From the NCBI GenBank assembly GCA_031260235.1, contig JAIRKG010000026.1:1-6996 (forward strand): a stretch of DNA of 6,996 bases. Direction: 5' to 3'. Each line of letters opens with the position of its first letter. The stretch's first letter is position 1. This document shows, in pieces, positions 1 through 5,948 of the stretch. Origin of the DNA: Dysgonamonadaceae bacterium. GTDB taxonomy: Bacteria; Bacteroidota; Bacteroidia; Bacteroidales; Azobacteroidaceae. A program made the position numbers and the translations under genes. The notes under the pieces are model-generated. The model had not been told where the DNA came from, made no database searches, and worked only from the letters and a program-made list of their open reading frames with translations.

Positions 1-1352
1 GCAGTCATTTCATCGACAGTCTTAGCATTGCCAAGCTTATTGGGTATTTCATACCATACAACAAGCGGCGATTCCATTGGATTAAGTCCTGTTTCAGGGT
101 CTATTGACGAATCTTTTACAAGGCTATTAATAATGGATTTTACCAATACTGATGATGTTTTTGACATGTCAAGCTTATTGGTATTTATACCATGCGAGCG
201 TTGCACCCAGCCAGTCCTTACGGCTGAATCATCATCATATGCATCCTCTACACCGCCAAGACTATTGTCTGTCGAATCCTCATCTTCATATAATGCAATG
301 TTGTATTTTTTGCCTATATATTCTTGTATTCTCGGAAAGAAGTATTTAATATTATTTTTTATCTCATAAAGCAGCCTTGTTGCATTAGCAATCTCCATAC
401 CGCTCTCTCTTGAATTCTCACTGTCGTTGTTGCCTAACTCATATACGCGATCTAAAATAAACTCTGCAACATCCATCTTTGACAGCGTGTTTCCTGAGCC
501 TGATAAATCTGCAAGCCTATCGCCAATAGTCTCTATTATTTTGCGCATTTGAGCGATCGACTTAATGTACTTAAACTCAATATCGCCAAATGTCCTTGCT
601 GCATATATATTGTCTTGTAATGAATCGAGCTTGTCGGCTTGTGCCGTATTGTGTCTGAAATGACCATTATAGATAGCATCAAACAGTGATTTCTGATTAT
701 AGAATACAGTCTTACTCTGTATTAGATAGTTCATCCATCCCATAAATCTATAGATAGACTTTAATGCGCGAGTAACAATATTATCTGATTTGTTAACCAT
801 GGCAGATTCGGTATTGATTACCATCTTCTTCATGCGCTCAGCCAACACTTCACTACATTGCCTGTCTGTATATTTAGACTTTCCGTGCTCCTTGCGAACT
901 TGGTTATATATCCTTGCTCTCTGACGATCGTTAAGGTATAATAATTCAACCCAGTGAAAAGCTTCATGATAGGCATCGCCCTCTTCGGCTTGTGACCACA
1001 ATACTATTCCAGCCTTAGTTATAGTACCGAATATTTCTACCGGGTCTCCATCCGCAAGCACACTGCCAGGAGTATACACTTCTGCAAACTCTCCATCCTT
1101 TGTGCTCTGAGCCACAACTATCTCCGTATCTTTGCCTGGCTTTATGCGTTGATTTGTTATTGTTATTGGAGCTGCCTTTCCAAGCATTCTGTCTACAACC
1201 TTTATTTCTTCATCAAAGTTAGCCCTGCTTGCAGCAATACTTGCCTTGCGCGCTGCAAAAGGTAGTTCATACCGACCTCTCGTATCAAGATATTCTTTTA
1301 CGCCGGGTATCTTATATAACTCAGCCATGATTGCACTACGATATTTATACAT
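1..1352 (-). CDS. Partial giant phage-type protein with HExxH metallopeptidase-like motif
   Basis: Seen: a minus-strand frame with no stop from 1421 to the left edge; about 450 residues are visible from the ATG at 1350-1352, and the C-terminus lies outside the window. That ATG has AAGGAG six bases upstream (1359-1364). Residues 129-133 read HEAFH, inside YHEAFHWVELLYL, and SEVLAERM follows at 167-174; the glutamates at 168 or 172 are suitably placed for a third zinc ligand of a gluzincin-type peptidase. The rest is hydrophilic and mostly helical-looking, with an acidic patch (YEDEDSTD) near residue 370. Known: HExxH domains of this kind occur within very large polyvalent proteins of Bacteroidota phages, including crAss-like phages. 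Inferred: this is one stretch of such a protein, possibly injected with phage DNA or processing other proteins. Codon use differs from the neighbours: 14 of 25 arginine codons are AGA/AGG by my count, against 3 of 19 in nadK. An internal domain of a conjugative-element protein is the alternative. Confidence 0.7.
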   Translation of the reverse strand, partial: MYKYRSAIMAELYKIPGVKEYLDTRGRYELPFAARKASIAASRANFDEEIKVVDRMLGKAAPITITNQRIKPGKDTEIVVAQSTKDGEFAEVYTPGSVLADGDPVEIFGTITKAGIVLWSQAEEGDAYHEAFHWVELLYLNDRQRARIYNQVRKEHGKSKYTDRQCSEVLAERMKKMVINTESAMVNKSDNIVTRALKSIYRFMGWMNYLIQSKTVFYNQKSLFDAIYNGHFRHNTAQADKLDSLQDNIYAARTFGDIEFKYIKSIAQMRKIIETIGDRLADLSGSGNTLSKMDVAEFILDRVYELGNNDSENSRESGMEIANATRLLYEIKNNIKYFFPRIQEYIGKKYNIALYEDEDSTDNSLGGVEDAYDDDSAVRTGWVQRSHGINTNKLDMSKTSSVLVKSIINSLVKDSSIDPETGLNPMESPLVVWYEIPNKLGNAKTVDEMT

Positions 1353-1455
1353 ACCACTCTCCTTCAGGAAGTCTTCTATTTTCGCATTCAATTCCTCAGG
1401 TACATACCTTTTGCAATGCCTTTAAGCACAATCATGGATAAATTCGTTTTCTCCA

Positions 1456-2010
1456 TTAGGATCTGTGGAAAAGTAATCCATTGGCGACTTCGTCGGCCTT
1501 CGTTTTTCCCTGCAATTCTTCCACAATTGCTAATCCGAAATCAATGGAGAAACCAGGTCCTTTTCCCGTAATGATATTGCCGTCTTTTACGACGCCTTTT
1601 CCCGTATATTCCGCACCTTTGAGCGTCGATTCAAAACCTGGATAGGCGGTGGCTTTTTTCCCTTGCAATAAATCCAATCCACCCAAAACCAAAGGAGCGG
1701 CGCAGATGGCTGCCAGTTTTTTGCCTTCTTTCGCGTATTGCAACAAAAGATCCTTTAAGTCTTTATGTATATTCAGATTGGAAGCGCCTGACATACCGCC
1801 CGGCAACACTAACATTTCTCCTTTCGAGAAATCGGCATTTTCAAACAGCACATCCGTATTGACGGAAATGCCGTGCGCTCCGGTTACCAAAGATTTTCCA
1901 GTAACGGATACAATAGTTACGTCCAACTCGCCGCGAATCATTGTGTCGGTTGTGACTATGGCTTCTGTTTCTTCGAAGCCTTCGGCTAAGAAAATAAATA
2001 CTTTTTTCAT
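1456..2010 (-). CDS. DJ-1/PfpI family protein (YajL/ThiJ-like)
   Basis: A complete 184-residue protein, the usual length for the DJ-1 branch. The N-terminus MKKVFIFLAEGFEETEA is the typical first strand plus acidic loop; Glu16 corresponds to the glutamate that hydrogen-bonds the active cysteine. The motif MLVLPGGMSG lies at 66-75, and the nucleophile elbow AAICAAP places the reactive cysteine at residue 103. ATAYPGFE (120-127) and NIITGKGPG (145-153) are further family signatures. Known: relatives are cytosolic proteins linked to oxidative-stress protection, glyoxalase or debated deglycase and chaperone activity; the old name ThiJ does not imply a thiamine role. The gene starts 55 bases after the tonB stop on the same strand, so it is probably the last gene of the exbB-exbD-tonB transcript. 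Its last 26 bases overlap a short frame leading into the phage-like region, so the native chromosome segment seems to end about here. The exact substrate cannot be read from the sequence. Confidence 0.93.
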   Translation of the reverse strand: MKKVFIFLAEGFEETEAIVTTDTMIRGELDVTIVSVTGKSLVTGAHGISVNTDVLFENADFSKGEMLVLPGGMSGASNLNIHKDLKDLLLQYAKEGKKLAAICAAPLVLGGLDLLQGKKATAYPGFESTLKGAEYTGKGVVKDGNIITGKGPGFSIDFGLAIVEELQGKTKADEVANGLLFHRS

Positions 2011-2065
2011 TTTTATTTCAGGTTATTTAGTAATATATCTATTTCAATATTCTTGTTGACGGGTT

Positions 2066-2911
2066 TTAGTTAGAGGAACCCTTCAATTTATATTTGTAAG
2101 TAATTGTTCCCGATTGATTATTATTTCCGTCAATACTGCTGAATTTGGCTCTTCGCGCGGCATCCAAAGCCGACTCGTGCATAGCACTGACGGTAGTGCC
2201 TTTCCCGATTTCGGCAGAAATGACATTTCCCTGCGGATCGACGGTTATATTAACAACGATACTGCCTTCTTCCTGAGCAGAATAAGCCGGTTTTGGAAGT
2301 CCTTCTGCGCTTAAAGTCCGTCCTCCCAGATTAAATTCGCCGTAATCGCTTGCGGATTGTGCAGACGTAGCCGTGCTTTGCGGATTTCCTTGAACGCCGG
2401 AGTCTGTTTGTACCGTTCCCTTATTGCCGCTACCGGTAGCGCCGGTGCCGAACGCTCCGGAAACTTGCCGGTTGATAGCGTCGCGTTTGCGTTGTTCTTC
2501 TGCAAGCTGTGCCTGTTTGGCTTTTACCGCTTGTTCGGCAGCCGCTTTTTCTCTCTCTTTTCGTTTAGTCGCTTCAATGGCGGCCGTTTGTTCCAAATTT
2601 TGGGTTATTGGCGGCGGGGTTGGTTTTGTTTTAGCGACCGAAGGGACTTTCCGGAACTGAGGTTTTGGTGGTTCCGATATTTTTTGAGCGGGCGGAGCAG
2701 GGCTTTCTTCTTGTGGCGCTACTTTGTTCCCATCGCCTTTGGGAGTGAAAGTTCCTTCCGCTAAATTTACTGTTCCGAAATTAACTAAAACGCCTTCTTC
2801 CTCGGTTTTTATTTCTGTTTTTAGAAAAGTAAAATAAAGGATAAGAAGCAATACAATGTAAAAAAATATCGACCCGAAAATTCCGCATGTCTCTTCTCTT
2901 GTTAGTTCCAT
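2066..2911 (-). CDS. tonB: Energy transducer TonB
   Basis: From the ATG at 2909-2911 the protein has 281 residues. Order: short cytoplasmic start MELTREETCG, one membrane segment (about 11-30, GSIFFYIVLLLILYFTFL), then EEEGVLVNFG typical of Bacteroidota TonB. Next come a Pro/Lys-rich periplasmic stretch (about 65-105), an Ala/Lys/Glu/Gln coiled-coil-like helix (about 108-150), a Gly/Ser/Thr-rich linker (150-190) and a C-terminal TonB domain (about 210-277) containing GSIVVNITVDPQGNV and YKYKLK. It couples the ExbB-ExbD proton channel to outer-membrane TonB-dependent transporters. The frame also opens at a TTG 15 codons earlier (2956), but the ATG matches the family N-terminus (ME..(K/R)EE..GI.G) and puts the membrane segment at the usual distance. 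The long alanine-rich helix also recalls TolA, so a Tol-like role cannot be excluded. It lies 67 bases after the exbD stop, and that gap holds a RhuM-like stretch. Confidence 0.92.
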   Translation of the reverse strand: MELTREETCGIFGSIFFYIVLLLILYFTFLKTEIKTEEEGVLVNFGTVNLAEGTFTPKGDGNKVAPQEESPAPPAQKISEPPKPQFRKVPSVAKTKPTPPPITQNLEQTAAIEATKRKEREKAAAEQAVKAKQAQLAEEQRKRDAINRQVSGAFGTGATGSGNKGTVQTDSGVQGNPQSTATSAQSASDYGEFNLGGRTLSAEGLPKPAYSAQEEGSIVVNITVDPQGNVISAEIGKGTTVSAMHESALDAARRAKFSSIDGNNNQSGTITYKYKLKGSSN

Positions 2912-2975
2912 CTTCAAAAATGTTTTTGATATGTCGTGCAATACTGCTACGGTCAATGCCGTAAAGTGTAGTCAT
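2907..2975 (-). pseudogene. Possible scar of a RhuM-type helix-turn-helix between exbD and tonB
   Basis: Starting at an ATG three bases after the exbD stop codon and in the same frame, 23 codons read MTTLYGIDR followed by SSIARHIKNIFEDG. Known from memory: virulence RhuM-family proteins share an early helix-turn-helix of the form LF(G)xxRSxISRHIKNIFxxGEL. The match stops at the tonB start: GAAGATGGAACTA supplies E-D-G in this frame and Met-Glu-Leu in the tonB frame, and a two-base gap would restore the expected GEL. The rest of this frame (down to 2781) runs antisense-like through the tonB coding sequence and looks like noise. Inferred: a small recombination scar of a mobile-element gene; a chance translation is possible. 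It could also be translated as a leader coupled to exbD. Confidence 0.35.
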
Positions 2976-2978
2976 ACT

Positions 2979-3386
2979 CTATTTCGGTCGTGTAACCAAT
3001 ATCATCCTGAAATTGTTCCGGTTAGCAATGTCCAGCACTTTGACGACTTCTTTGTAGGGAATAGATTCGTCAGCATACAAGGCTACGTAGATTTCCGGTT
3101 CTTTGTCGTAACATTGCTGTAAAAAAGGCGTGATTTCGTCGAAACTTACCTGTTGTTCTTTTTGGTTACCGTATGCCACATAATAGTTCAGTTCGGCGTT
3201 GATTGTTACGCGCGTCAGCGGTTTTGCCGAAGTTTGCTGAGCGCTTTGCGGTAAAACGACTTTTATTGCGTTGGGTATAACCACTGTTGATGTGAGCATG
3301 AAAAATATGAGCAGGAGGAAAATCATATCAGTCATGGAAGCCATGCTGAATTCGGCTGTTATTTTTCTTCTTCTTTTGAGCGCCAT
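2979..3386 (-). CDS. exbD: Biopolymer transport protein ExbD
   Basis: The 135-residue protein has the normal ExbD length. A basic cytoplasmic start (MALKRRRKITAEFSMAS) precedes the single membrane segment MTDMIFLLLIFFMLTSTVV (18-36). Asp20 sits at the position of the essential proton-carrying aspartate of ExbD/TolR/MotB-type channels. The periplasmic part (about 40-135) ends IANRNNFRMILVTRPK, the usual ExbD C-terminal fold. It forms the proton channel with ExbB and transmits force to TonB in the inner membrane. The ATG lies 6 bases after the exbB stop, so the two are very likely translated from one message. Only one exbD copy is seen here. Confidence 0.94.
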   Translation of the reverse strand: MALKRRRKITAEFSMASMTDMIFLLLIFFMLTSTVVIPNAIKVVLPQSAQQTSAKPLTRVTINAELNYYVAYGNQKEQQVSFDEITPFLQQCYDKEPEIYVALYADESIPYKEVVKVLDIANRNNFRMILVTRPK

Positions 3387-3392
3387 TGTTGT

Positions 3393-4094
3393 TTAATTAG
3401 TCGGTTCATTCAACAAATCCATAAATTCCATCGACCGGGATTCCATTACATTCACAACCGCATTGACCCGCGCTACCAAATAGTTGTATGTAAGCAAAGC
3501 AATAATTCCGACAATCAGTCCGGCGACGGTCGTTACGAGCGCTTCGTAGATGCCCGAAGACAGTAGCGTAATATCCACGTTGGAACCGGCGTTTGCCATA
3601 TTGAAAAACGCACGCACCATACCGGTTACCGTACCGAGAAAACCAAGCATCGGAGCAGCGGCGGCAGCAGTAGCTACCCAGGGAAAGCCTTTTTCTAATT
3701 TGGCAATTTCTATATTACCGATGTTTTCGACGGCAACTTGAATGTCGTTCATTGGTCGTCCCAGACGGGAAATGCCTTTTTCAATCATTCTCGAATTGGG
3801 GGTGTTGGTAATCCGGCACAGGTTAATTGCCGATTCGATTTGCCCCGTATGGATGTAATCTTTAATCCGGTTCATAAAAGTAGCGTCTTCTTTGCCCGCG
3901 TTATGAATAACCAAAAGCCGCTCAATGAAGATGATCAGCGAAATAAAGAGTAATATGCCAATGGGAATCATGATCCATCCCCCTTTCAGCGCCAAATCGA
4001 AAAGATTCATTTTGGCTTCTACAATTTCGGATACAACAGGCACTGTAGTTACAACCTCGGTTGCGTCGCTCTGAATAAATAACGATAAGTTCAT
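3393..4094 (-). CDS. exbB: MotA/TolQ/ExbB proton channel family protein
   Basis: From the ATG at 4092-4094 the protein has 233 residues. A hydrophilic start is followed by three membrane segments: about 38-60 (GGWIMIPIGILLFISLIIFI), 138-160 (WVATAAAAAPMLGFLGTVTGM) and 182-206 (IYEALVTTVAGLIVGIIALL). The second carries the family signature AP.LGFLGTVTGM, and the third the EAL.TT..GL.VGI motif. The cytoplasmic loop (about 61-137) is large, as usual for ExbB/TolQ. It is the pentameric scaffold of the proton channel that energises TonB. An upstream in-frame ATG at 4145 would add 17 residues (MCFNSSAKLIIIFINTL), but it overlaps the likely promoter, so the shorter start is preferred. It is the first gene of the operon, divergent from nadK. 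Confidence 0.93.
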   Translation of the reverse strand: MNLSLFIQSDATEVVTTVPVVSEIVEAKMNLFDLALKGGWIMIPIGILLFISLIIFIERLLVIHNAGKEDATFMNRIKDYIHTGQIESAINLCRITNTPNSRMIEKGISRLGRPMNDIQVAVENIGNIEIAKLEKGFPWVATAAAAAPMLGFLGTVTGMVRAFFNMANAGSNVDITLLSSGIYEALVTTVAGLIVGIIALLTYNYLVARVNAVVNVMESRSMEFMDLLNEPTN

Positions 4095-4142
4095 AAGAGT
4101 ATTTATAAATATAATGATTAATTTTGCACTTGAATTAAAGCA

Positions 4143-4150
4143 CAAAAGTA
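4143..4150 (-). promoter_or_regulatory. Candidate -7 element (TAnnTTTG) for the exbB operon
   Basis: The minus strand reads TACTTTTG, matching the Bacteroidota -7 consensus TAnnTTTG, about 48 bases before the exbB ATG. A weak -33 candidate (TTTC) lies about 21 bases further upstream. The intervening leader is AT-rich with no clear Shine-Dalgarno sequence, normal for this phylum. Based on consensus match only. Confidence 0.45.
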
Positions 4151-4237
4151 ATATATTTCCTTAAAAACGGTGAAATGTTTTGTAAAGAGGTCTTAATAAA
4201 CGAAATTTTCAAACTAAAACAGGGTCGGCTTGAACTA

Positions 4238-4245
4238 TAAATTTG
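4238..4245 (+). promoter_or_regulatory. Candidate -7 element (TAnnTTTG) for nadK
   Basis: TAAATTTG matches TAnnTTTG and ends 7 bases before the nadK ATG. Transcription starting at the usual distance downstream would begin within a few bases of the start codon, giving a leaderless or nearly leaderless message. No convincing -33 TTTG is seen at the right spacing, so this is tentative. Confidence 0.35.
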
Positions 4246-4252
4246 CATATAA

Positions 4253-5146
4253 ATGAGAATCGGAATATTCGGAAGTAACTATCAGGCAGGCAAACAGGAA
4301 AGCATCAAAACACTGTTTGACACAATACGGCTGTTAAACGGCGAAGTTTGGGTCGAAGCAGGTTTCTACAACTATTTATCCGTACAATTTGCCTATACGC
4401 CGGCTGTTCTGGGCGTAATCGAATCCGATACTTTTCCGTTGGATTTGATAATCAGTTTGGGCGGCGACGGTACTTTTTTGCGAACCGCCACCTGGGTGGG
4501 ACGGCAAGAGATTCCTATACTGGGCATTAATACCGGACGTTTGGGCTTCCTCGCCGACATAGGCACAAATGATATTCGCGAAACGTTGGAAGATATTTTT
4601 CGTAGCAACTATTCGATTGAAGAAAGGAGTTTGCTTGCATTGCAAACGCCTCGACCGCAGCTCTGCAATTTCGCATTGAACGAAATCGTTGTACAGAAGC
4701 GCGACTCTTCTGCTATGATTGCGATTCACACCTGGTTGAACGAGGAATTTCTGACTACCTATTTAGCAGACGGACTGCTTGTTGCAACGCCTACCGGTTC
4801 GACGGCTTATTCGATGAGCGTAAACGGGCCTATTATCATTCCGCAGGCAAATAATTTTGTACTGAGTCCGGTTGCCCCTCATTCCCTGAACGTGCGTCCG
4901 CTGGTGATTCCGGAAGATTATTACATCCGTTTGAAAGTTGAGACGCGGAACGGCAATTTCCTGATTGCCTTGGACGGCCGTTCCTCCGTTTATCCTTCGG
5001 AGAGTGAATTCCTGATTAGAAAAGCCGACTTTTACGTAAAAATTGTAAAACGCGCCGGGCAACGCTTTTATGATACTTTGCGGAAGAAACTGTTGTGGGG
5101 GACGGATGTTCGGAATCAGGCAGAGGTGCATTTCAATTTGTCGTAA
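4253..5146 (+). CDS. nadK: NAD kinase
   Basis: The 297-residue protein has the usual bacterial NAD kinase length. It starts MRIGIFGSNYQAGK, like other Bacteroidota NadK proteins, which supports this ATG. The phosphate-binding/catalytic motif SLGGDGTFLRTA is at 68-79, with Asp72 the expected catalytic aspartate. INTGRLGFLAD (92-102), the paired NE (143-144) in ALNEIVV, and GLLVATPTGSTAYSMS (174-189) are the remaining NAD-binding signatures; ALDGR (239-243) follows near the C-terminus. It phosphorylates NAD to NADP in the cytosol, using ATP or polyphosphate. It is transcribed away from exbB. From memory, pdxJ often sits between nadK and exbB in Bacteroides; it is absent here. The gene is intact, and its 3' end lies about 50 bases from the inserted IS remnant, with no clear terminator hairpin between them. 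Confidence 0.96.
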   Translation: MRIGIFGSNYQAGKQESIKTLFDTIRLLNGEVWVEAGFYNYLSVQFAYTPAVLGVIESDTFPLDLIISLGGDGTFLRTATWVGRQEIPILGINTGRLGFLADIGTNDIRETLEDIFRSNYSIEERSLLALQTPRPQLCNFALNEIVVQKRDSSAMIAIHTWLNEEFLTTYLADGLLVATPTGSTAYSMSVNGPIIIPQANNFVLSPVAPHSLNVRPLVIPEDYYIRLKVETRNGNFLIALDGRSSVYPSESEFLIRKADFYVKIVKRAGQRFYDTLRKKLLWGTDVRNQAEVHFNLS

Positions 5147-5194
5147 TAACGCCCCCCTCACTGCCCACCCAGTCTTTGCTCCGTACTCGTCATT

Positions 5195-5210
5195 AGACTT
5201 GTTTCGAAAC
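5195..5210. repeat. Likely terminal inverted repeat of the IS remnant (3' end of the element)
   Basis: The sequence AGACTTGTTTCGAAAC contains the palindrome GTTTCGAAAC and directly abuts the transposase stop codon (5211-5213), as expected for the end of a compact IS. No partner repeat is visible in the window, so the assignment rests on position and on memory of related IS ends. Confidence 0.5.
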
Positions 5211-5597
5211 TCACTTCAACACTCTATTTTCATAATTTACTGTTCCACAAATCAAGTTGTATCTTAACCCAAATCTTTTTCGTCTGTTACGATATCGCTC
5301 GCGTGCCATACCAAACCTTCTTGTTCTGCCGATGATGTGTTCTGCTTTCATTTGCAGGCTCGAAATACGTTTGTTGCAAGCCTTTCGCTCTCTGTCGGTC
5401 ATTAATCTAAAATCTTCCTTGTGGCGCAAGGGGAATTGGGTATTGAAGTGAACTTTTTGCACCCCTCGATAACCACTGTCGGCAAGAACAAGTATCCTTT
5501 CCAAGATGGAAAACATGGTTTTGAAGACAGTTCCGTCGTGCGCTTTCCCGTTAAAAAATTCCGTGCAAATAATCTCCTCTGTCTTCTTATCTGCCAC
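5211..5597 (-). CDS. IS5-type transposase, C-terminal part (second frame)
   Basis: This 128-residue frame begins at a GTG that is really the middle of the protein (VVADKKTEE). It holds the last two catalytic residues of the DDE nuclease: Asp40 in VLADSGYRG and Glu86 in KAEHIIGRTRRF. These are followed by ERYRNRRKRFGLRYNLICGTVNYE, a strongly conserved tail of the DDE_Tnp_4-like group. The frame lies -1 relative to the upstream part and joins it at the A8 run at 5622-5629. Without frameshifting there is no proper start for this half. Frameshift-corrected, the two frames together give a near-complete catalytic domain that lacks only the N-terminal region. Confidence 0.85.
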   Translation of the reverse strand: MADKKTEEIICTEFFNGKAHDGTVFKTMFSILERILVLADSGYRGVQKVHFNTQFPLRHKEDFRLMTDRERKACNKRISSLQMKAEHIIGRTRRFGMARERYRNRRKRFGLRYNLICGTVNYENRVLK

Positions 5598-5608
5598 GAC
5601 CTGAACCT

Positions 5609-5887
5609 TTATCGTATGTCGTTTTTTTTACCCGAGTAGTACTTCTTTTGACCTTTTACAGGTCGTTCAATGGGTATTTCGGTACTGTCAACAAGCACTA
5701 CTTCAACTTCGGTTTCGTGGGCTATCAACGCCTTTTTGCCGGACAACCTAAATAACCCGCAACGAATCAATACGGTTTCAACCCATTGTATCGTTCTGCA
5801 AACATTAGATTTGGTAATTCCGTAACTTGCTACAATACAATCAAATGTGCGATACTCCTTGTAATACTCCAACATCACAAGAAGCAT
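5609..5887 (-). CDS. IS5-type transposase, N-terminal part (first frame, 5'-truncated)
   Basis: From the first available ATG the frame gives 92 residues. Homology-like sequence continues upstream without a start: NYAEVHKRHGRHRELSIED reads in frame up to about 5945, so the annotated ATG is internal. The helix-turn-helix-like stretch SYGITKSNVCRTIQWVE (21-37) is typical of the group, and VVLVDSTEIPIERP holds the first catalytic aspartate (Asp67). The frame ends YYSGKKNDIR then stop; relatives continue YYSGKKKRHT, which is exactly what a -1 shift at the A8 run restores. About 40 residues that usually precede this region are missing. Confidence 0.82.
   Translation of the reverse strand: MLLVMLEYYKEYRTFDCIVASYGITKSNVCRTIQWVETVLIRCGLFRLSGKKALIAHETEVEVVLVDSTEIPIERPVKGQKKYYSGKKNDIR
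5621..5627 (-). promoter_or_regulatory. A_AAA_AAC slippery heptamer for -1 frameshifting
   Basis: Zero-frame codons on the minus strand are GGT AAA AAA AAC GAC, so the last seven bases before the stall form A-AAA-AAC in the canonical phase for -1 slippage. Slipping back one base gives CGA CAT ACG, restoring RHTIKVQVVADKK, the conserved continuation. I see no obvious strong hairpin or pseudoknot just downstream, so a simple one-base deletion in an A9 run is the rival explanation. Confidence 0.55.
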
Positions 5888-5948
5888 ATCCTCGATGGAT
5901 AACTCACGATGACGACCGTGCCTTTTGTGAACTTCGGCATAGTTGACC

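Larger units (their letters stand above)
5195..5945 (-). mobile_element. 5'-truncated IS5-type insertion sequence
   Basis: The element contains a DDE transposase in two frames and keeps one terminus. Just after the transposase stop, the sequence contains TTTCGAAA within AGACTTGTTTCGAAAC (5195-5210), which looks like a terminal inverted repeat of this IS group. I found no matching copy of that end to the right, anywhere up to 6996. Transposase homology also stops near 5945, about 40 residues short of the usual N-terminus, almost exactly where the Rha-like gene ends. The left edge is fairly firm; the right edge is an estimate. The remnant should not be able to move by itself. Confidence 0.8.

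Noticed and set aside
28..369. 113-residue plus-strand ORF at the left edge
   Set aside because: It is antisense to the long phage-type frame, is serine-rich by complement of that frame, and shows no motif.
1649..2059. 136-residue plus-strand ORF opposite the DJ-1 gene
   Set aside because: It is a shadow of a gene with clear catalytic motifs on the other strand.
2357..2764. Long plus-strand ORFs opposite tonB
   Set aside because: Phe/Arg-rich translation arises from the complement of the low-complexity Ala/Lys/Pro region of TonB.
2781..2906. Continuation of the RhuM-like frame into tonB
   Set aside because: After EDG the translation loses all RhuM likeness and overlaps the TonB membrane segment in another frame.
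4376..5161. Minus-strand ORFs of 117 and 132 residues opposite nadK
   Set aside because: NAD kinase motifs on the plus strand explain the sequence, and the antisense translations have no recognisable features.
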